A stretch of DNA of 64,000 nt from Oscillospiraceae bacterium (GTDB lineage: Bacteria; Bacillota; Clostridia; Oscillospirales; Oscillospiraceae): NCBI GenBank assembly GCA_015068495.1, contig SVKL01000005.1:1-64000 (forward strand). The letters run 5' to 3'. This document shows positions 60,971 through 64,000 of the stretch, in pieces; the first letter of the stretch is position 1; each line of letters starts with the position of its first letter. The position numbers and the translations under genes are program-made. Under the pieces are notes generated by a model, which saw only the letters and a program-made list of their open reading frames with translations, ran no database searches and was not told the origin of the DNA.

Positions 60971-61858
60971 ATGAAAAACAAAGTATTGATAAAAGGCAGC
61001 ATACTGGTGATTGTAAGCGCCTTTTTGTTTGGGTGTATGCCCCTTATCACGCGGTATATTTATGCCGCAGGGGTCAATCGGGAAAGTGTGGTTTTGCTGC
61101 GGAATTTGCTGGCGCTGCCGCTGCTGGCACTGCTTACCTACAGACAGGAAAAATCCTTCAAAATTCCTGCTAAGGCAATTCCTGCAATCGTGGCGATTGC
61201 ACTGATGGGCTGCTGCATCACGCCGCTGCTGCTTTACGGCTCCTATCAGCACATTGCCACCGGCACGGCAACGGTGTTCCATTTTGTATACCCGGCTGTG
61301 GTGGTGTTGATCGGACTGGTGTTTTTGCGAAAAAGAATAAACGCCGGCACGCTTTTGGCGGTGCTGCTGTGCGTTGGAGGATTGTGCCTGTTTTATAATC
61401 CCGACCAGCAGCTGGATTGGCGTGGCTGCGCCCTTGCGTTGGCTTCCGGTGTTACTTACGCAATCTATGTGGTGCTGCTCTCCGTGTTTCGGTATAGTGA
61501 AGTTTCCGGCTTTCGGCTGAGCTTTTATGTTTCGGCTGTGTGTTCCGCCGCGATGCTGGCGGTGTGCCTGCTGACCGGACGGCTGACCTTGCCTGCAAGG
61601 GTAAGCGGCTGGCTGTTATGCGTGCTGCTTGCCTTGGTGATTGGCGTGGGGGCGGTGGTTATGTTTCAGCGGGGAACATTTCTCATTGGCGGTGAACGCG
61701 CCTCTGTCTTGAGCACAGTAGAGCCGCTGACCGGCGTGCTGATGGGCGTTGTGGCGTTTCAGGAGCAGCTTACCCCGGCTATGTGCGTGGGCTCTGTGTT
61801 GGTGATTTCCGCCTGCGTTTTAATTACAGTTTTCGATAAAAAACACGCAGCGGTGTGA
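60971..61858 (+). CDS. EamA/DMT-family transporter
   Basis: A 295-residue membrane protein with ten hydrophobic segments in two five-helix repeats, the EamA form of the drug/metabolite transporter superfamily, typically exporting amino acids or metabolites. Located directly behind rpiR, so both form one transcript. The substrate may be related to the divergent cyclodeaminase-family enzyme (for example an amino acid), by context only. Confidence 0.9.
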   Translation: MKNKVLIKGSILVIVSAFLFGCMPLITRYIYAAGVNRESVVLLRNLLALPLLALLTYRQEKSFKIPAKAIPAIVAIALMGCCITPLLLYGSYQHIATGTATVFHFVYPAVVVLIGLVFLRKRINAGTLLAVLLCVGGLCLFYNPDQQLDWRGCALALASGVTYAIYVVLLSVFRYSEVSGFRLSFYVSAVCSAAMLAVCLLTGRLTLPARVSGWLLCVLLALVIGVGAVVMFQRGTFLIGGERASVLSTVEPLTGVLMGVVAFQEQLTPAMCVGSVLVISACVLITVFDKKHAAV

Positions 61859-61873
61859 TTTTCTGCTTGCACG

Positions 61874-61904
61874 TAAAAAGGCACCGTTTTACGGTGCCTT
61901 TTAT
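61874..61904 (+). terminator. Terminator after the EamA gene
   Basis: aaaaggcaccgt/acggtgcctttt stem with short loop tt and T tail. Confidence 0.88.
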
Positions 61905-62038
61905 AGTAAATATTTCAATGGCTTTGCCGACCTGTTTGGATACCCACTGTTTCATAGACCCAACCACAGTTGACACAGTAGGGGCGGATACCATCCGCCC
62001 GAAAAAAAGGCTTGACCAAAACGGTCAAGCCTTTTAAT
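61905..62038. repeat. TGTAGGG-family palindrome and shared terminator cassette
   Basis: gtaggggcggataccatccgccc (61979-62000), then aaaaggcttgacc/ggtcaagcctttt (62005-62036), the third copy of this terminator, here ending the minus-strand lipoprotein gene. The remaining sequence shows nothing. Confidence 0.75.
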
Positions 62039-62629
62039 TTAGTGACACCGTTTGCACGGTGTAAAGCCACGCGATTCTGCTTCGGATTGTGTTACTTTTT
62101 CAGGATCGTTCATATTGCTACAACCTGCACTGGTATGATATTTGGTGCCACCATTTGTGGGAATCCAGACCATAGTTTCATGGTTGTAGTCGGGATCTTC
62201 CTTTCCACATGTTGTGCAGTTTCCGTTTGAAAAATTGTGTCCGGCAGTCAAGCCACTTGTTGTACCGCATACAGTACATGTTTTGGGATCAGAACAAGTT
62301 GCCTCTTTCCAGTTATGTCCATTGGCGCTGCCTTCTGTTGCACCGCAAGAACAAATTTTGGGTGAAGTGCAGGTAGCCGCACTAAAGCTATGCGTGTGTG
62401 GAGGCTTTGTGGTGGATGCGGTAGTAGGTGCAGTAGTAGGTGCGGTAGTAGGTTTCTCAGTGGAAGCTTGCGTGTCCTCAGTGTTGCTATCAGTAAGTTT
62501 TTCTGTGTTGTTGGTGGTGATTTGACTAGGGGTGGTGCTGGGGTTGGTGTTTTGTATGCTGCCCCCGTCGCAAGCACACAGGCTCAGCAGTAGAACAATC
62601 ACAAGTAGCAAGGATAATACTTTTTTCAT
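62039..62629 (-). CDS. Lipoprotein with His/CxxC repeats and Thr-rich linker
   Basis: A 196-residue lipoprotein (signal ending LSLCAC, Cys about 20). A Thr/Ser/Asn-rich linker (22-77; TTAPTTAPTTASTTKP) leads to two and a half repeats HSFSAATC-x5-CSCG, HNWKEATC-x5-CTVCG, HNFSNGNC-TTCG, the same kind as in the proteins at 38246 and 44688. The last 45 residues contain VWIPTNGGTKYHTSAGCS and FTPCKRC, a motif seen at the ends of many Clostridia secreted proteins; function unknown. ATG 62629 is near aaaggg. Its leader is a structured RNA (62653-62818). Confidence 0.78.
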   Translation of the reverse strand: MKKVLSLLLVIVLLLSLCACDGGSIQNTNPSTTPSQITTNNTEKLTDSNTEDTQASTEKPTTAPTTAPTTASTTKPPHTHSFSAATCTSPKICSCGATEGSANGHNWKEATCSDPKTCTVCGTTSGLTAGHNFSNGNCTTCGKEDPDYNHETMVWIPTNGGTKYHTSAGCSNMNDPEKVTQSEAESRGFTPCKRCH

Positions 62630-62652
62630 AGTCATTCCCTTTCTCTCTAAAT

Positions 62653-62818
62653 AAAAAAGCGCGCAGCCGAGGCTACGCACTGAAAAACACATAACCCCGA
62701 TTGCTGCGACACAACTTCTGACAAACTACAAGAGAACGTCAAAACTGGAGAATGTGTTTTTGCCGAAACAAAAAAACGTTTCCCCTGTAGTTTGTCCAAA
62801 TATAAAGTTGTGTCGCAG
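62653..62818 (-). ncRNA. Candidate structured leader RNA or small RNA
   Basis: Minus strand RNA starting near 62816: outer helix CTGCGACACAACTT (62818-62805) with AAGTTGTGTCGCAG (62717-62704), 14 bp; 8/2-base internal loop; inner helix GACAAACTACA (62796-62786) with TGTAGTTTGTC (62730-62720), 11 bp; a 55-base head with small hairpins (gaaac/gtttc, aaaac/gtttt); then a terminator with gtgcgtagcc/ggctgcgcgc and T6 (62680-62653). It precedes the lipoprotein start by 24 bases. Confidence 0.65.
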
Positions 62819-62822
62819 GAAT

Positions 62823-62851
62823 ACTTTAGCACGAGCTAGTAAACAATGCAA
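62823..62851 (-). promoter_or_regulatory. Promoter of the structured leader RNA
   Basis: Minus strand TTGCAT (complement 62846-62851), 17-bp spacer, TAAAGT (complement 62823-62828). The expected start coincides with the first base of the outer helix. Confidence 0.6.
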
Positions 62852-62864
62852 CAGTTTTTGCAAA

Positions 62865-63563
62865 TTATTCTATTTCAATGATGTTGCAGCTATCGGTGTT
62901 GGGCTCTTGGATGCAGAGCCTTTTTCTTTCGGGGGACAGCAGGTATGTCCGCAAATCCTTATAGTCTTTGACGGTGGCGGGGATATACATACCGCATTTG
63001 GGGCGGTAGGTATCCGCGTGGTAATCGCCGCCGCAGGTAACGATTAAATCCTTGCTTTGGGCGATTTCCAGCAGCTCCTTTGAAAAGGATTTTCCGTACA
63101 AAGGATGGCAGTTGATTTCCACACCGTCCATATAATCCGTGTCCAAAACCGTAGTGCCGTTGCGAAAGGGATGCGCCTGAATCAGAACACCGTCGTTGGC
63201 TTTGACCAGTTCATACAGCTGCTTTTGAGTGTAATCGAAAACATAGGGATGCTGCCGCAGAAAATCCGGCGCGACTCCGTAAATGAGCATATGCACGCGG
63301 GGGTATCGCTCTGCAGTTACTTCAATTCCGAAATAGACCTTGCACCCAATCTCTTTGCCGCATTGCTCCGCGGCATAGAATTCTGCAATATAGTCTTCGA
63401 TAAATTCATCCATACGGCCAGATGGAATGTAGGATTTTTGATAGTGGTTGGTCAGCGCAACCCCGTCCATACCGTGCTGCAGGGTTTGCTCCAACGCCTG
63501 TTTATAAGAAACAGCGCAGCAAGGGCTGATTTTGGAAGAATGTGCGTGTAAATCAATTAGCAT
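62865..63563 (-). CDS. PHP-domain metal-dependent phosphoesterase
   Basis: A 232-residue protein of the PHP family. Metal ligands are in DLHAHSS (first motif), ALTNHY, FGIEVTAE, IQAHPFR, GVEINCHP and GGDYHAD. The family includes phosphoesterases and nucleases; the substrate here is not evident. It starts 31 bases behind sdaA, probably in one transcript. Confidence 0.88.
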   Translation of the reverse strand: MLIDLHAHSSKISPCCAVSYKQALEQTLQHGMDGVALTNHYQKSYIPSGRMDEFIEDYIAEFYAAEQCGKEIGCKVYFGIEVTAERYPRVHMLIYGVAPDFLRQHPYVFDYTQKQLYELVKANDGVLIQAHPFRNGTTVLDTDYMDGVEINCHPLYGKSFSKELLEIAQSKDLIVTCGGDYHADTYRPKCGMYIPATVKDYKDLRTYLLSPERKRLCIQEPNTDSCNIIEIE

Positions 63564-63594
63564 ATGGATATCTCCTCAGGTGTAATGAACCTTT

Positions 63595-64000
63595 TCAGCT
63601 TTTGTTTGTGTATAGCTTTGCAAGACCACCCTCAGATGTTTCCCGGTAAAGATGGGATAAATCCTTTCCCGTTTGGTACATCGTCTCCACGACCACATCG
63701 AAAGACACTTTTCTGCTGGCAAACAGGAAATTTGCAAGGCTGAGAGCATTGATGGCGCGCATTGCCGCAACCGCGTTTCGCTCAATGCAGGGAATTTGCA
63801 CAAGACCGCAAACGGGGTCACAAGTAAGCCCCAAATGATGCTCCATAGCCACCTCGGCAGCATATTCAATTTGGTCAATTCCCATTTCAAACAGTTCACC
63901 CAAAGCGGCAGCGGCCATACTGCAGGCAGTGCCAACCTCGGCCTGACATCCGCATTCTGCACCGCTTATGGATGCGTTGGTAGCGACAACATTTCCCACA
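63595..64000 (-). CDS. sdaA: L-serine dehydratase, iron-sulfur alpha subunit (start beyond window)
   Basis: The C-terminal 134 residues of the Fe-S L-serine ammonia-lyase that gives pyruvate and ammonia. [21 protein letters not shown] holds the family motif (SISGAE...CQAEVG), and cysteines in CDPVCG and IPCIERNA bind the 4Fe-4S cluster. The 5' part lies past 64000. It is transcribed into the PHP gene. Confidence 0.94.
   Translation of the reverse strand, partial: VGNVVATNASISGAECGCQAEVGTACSMAAAALGELFEMGIDQIEYAAEVAMEHHLGLTCDPVCGLVQIPCIERNAVAAMRAINALSLANFLFASRKVSFDVVVETMYQTGKDLSHLYRETSEGGLAKLYTNKS

Noticed and set aside
62704..62818. 6S RNA
   Set aside because: The long hairpin with internal loop is reminiscent, but the central bubble and conserved sequences of 6S RNA could not be recognised; kept as an unassigned structured RNA.

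Overview
The window reads as chromosome of a Gram-positive, probably endospore-forming Clostridia (the gene content and repeats suggest the Oscillospiraceae/Ruminococcaceae area; this is inference, not a taxonomic test). Support: strong AAGGAGG-type ribosome sites, TTGACA/TATAAT promoters with 17-bp spacers, a T-box, SpoVAC, SepF/DivIVA, Hfq, Smf/DprA, KtrAB and NPxTGD cell-wall sorting signals. Most of it is ordinary, densely packed housekeeping DNA of moderate GC; AT-richer or repeat-rich islands lie between the blocks.

Layout. 1-270: 3' part of tRNA-Glu and a 5S rRNA. 388-6369: single genes (XRE regulator, AAC(3)-like acetyltransferase, MFS carrier, 2-hydroxyacid dehydrogenase, RluA-type pseudouridine synthase, YgjV, Cys-rich protein), then tRNA-Ser. 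6540-12199: a surface-protein island, two tandemly duplicated and one diverged sortase-anchored beta-helix-like proteins with an Fe-S aldo/keto reductase between them. 12242-25637 (minus): one long housekeeping array miaB-mutS-CPBP-mutL-miaA-hfq-yggS-sepF-divIVA-[T-box]-GNAT-ileS. 25822-30026: membrane PpiC foldase, Dus and RNase J. 30352-37836 (plus): gdpP-rplI-dnaB-tilS-hpt-ftsH. 37938-39112: a small repressor with a divergently transcribed CxxC-repeat lipoprotein and two clear operators. 39199-44462: haemolysin III, CBS protein, then XRE/5-FTHF cyclo-ligase/DUF1643/DUF6472-like/degenerate zincin lipoprotein. 44688-46454: a fourth NPxTGD surface protein carrying the same kind of His/CxxC repeats. 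46500-47035: mosaic of non-coding repeats. 47096-56812: ktrB-ktrA-trmH-dprA-topA-trmFO-plsX-rnc-spoVAC. 56820-58822: cloverleaf-like repeat, tannase-family gene, a spoVAC remnant and a run of palindromic repeats. 58823-64000: ornithine-cyclodeaminase-family enzyme with divergent RpiR-EamA genes, a CxxC lipoprotein behind a structured leader RNA, a PHP phosphoesterase and the start-truncated sdaA.

How they connect. GdpP (c-di-AMP hydrolysis) and KtrAB (a known c-di-AMP-controlled K+ system) occur together. tRNA maturation/modification genes (miaA, miaB, tilS, dus, trmFO, trmH, rluA) are spread through the DNA-repair and division genes. The least explained parts are non-coding: a branched leader RNA at 62653-62818, a terminator whose 3' arm is the ribosome site of spoVAC, covarying leader hairpins of the duplicated surface genes, and about eleven copies of a TGTAGGG palindrome.
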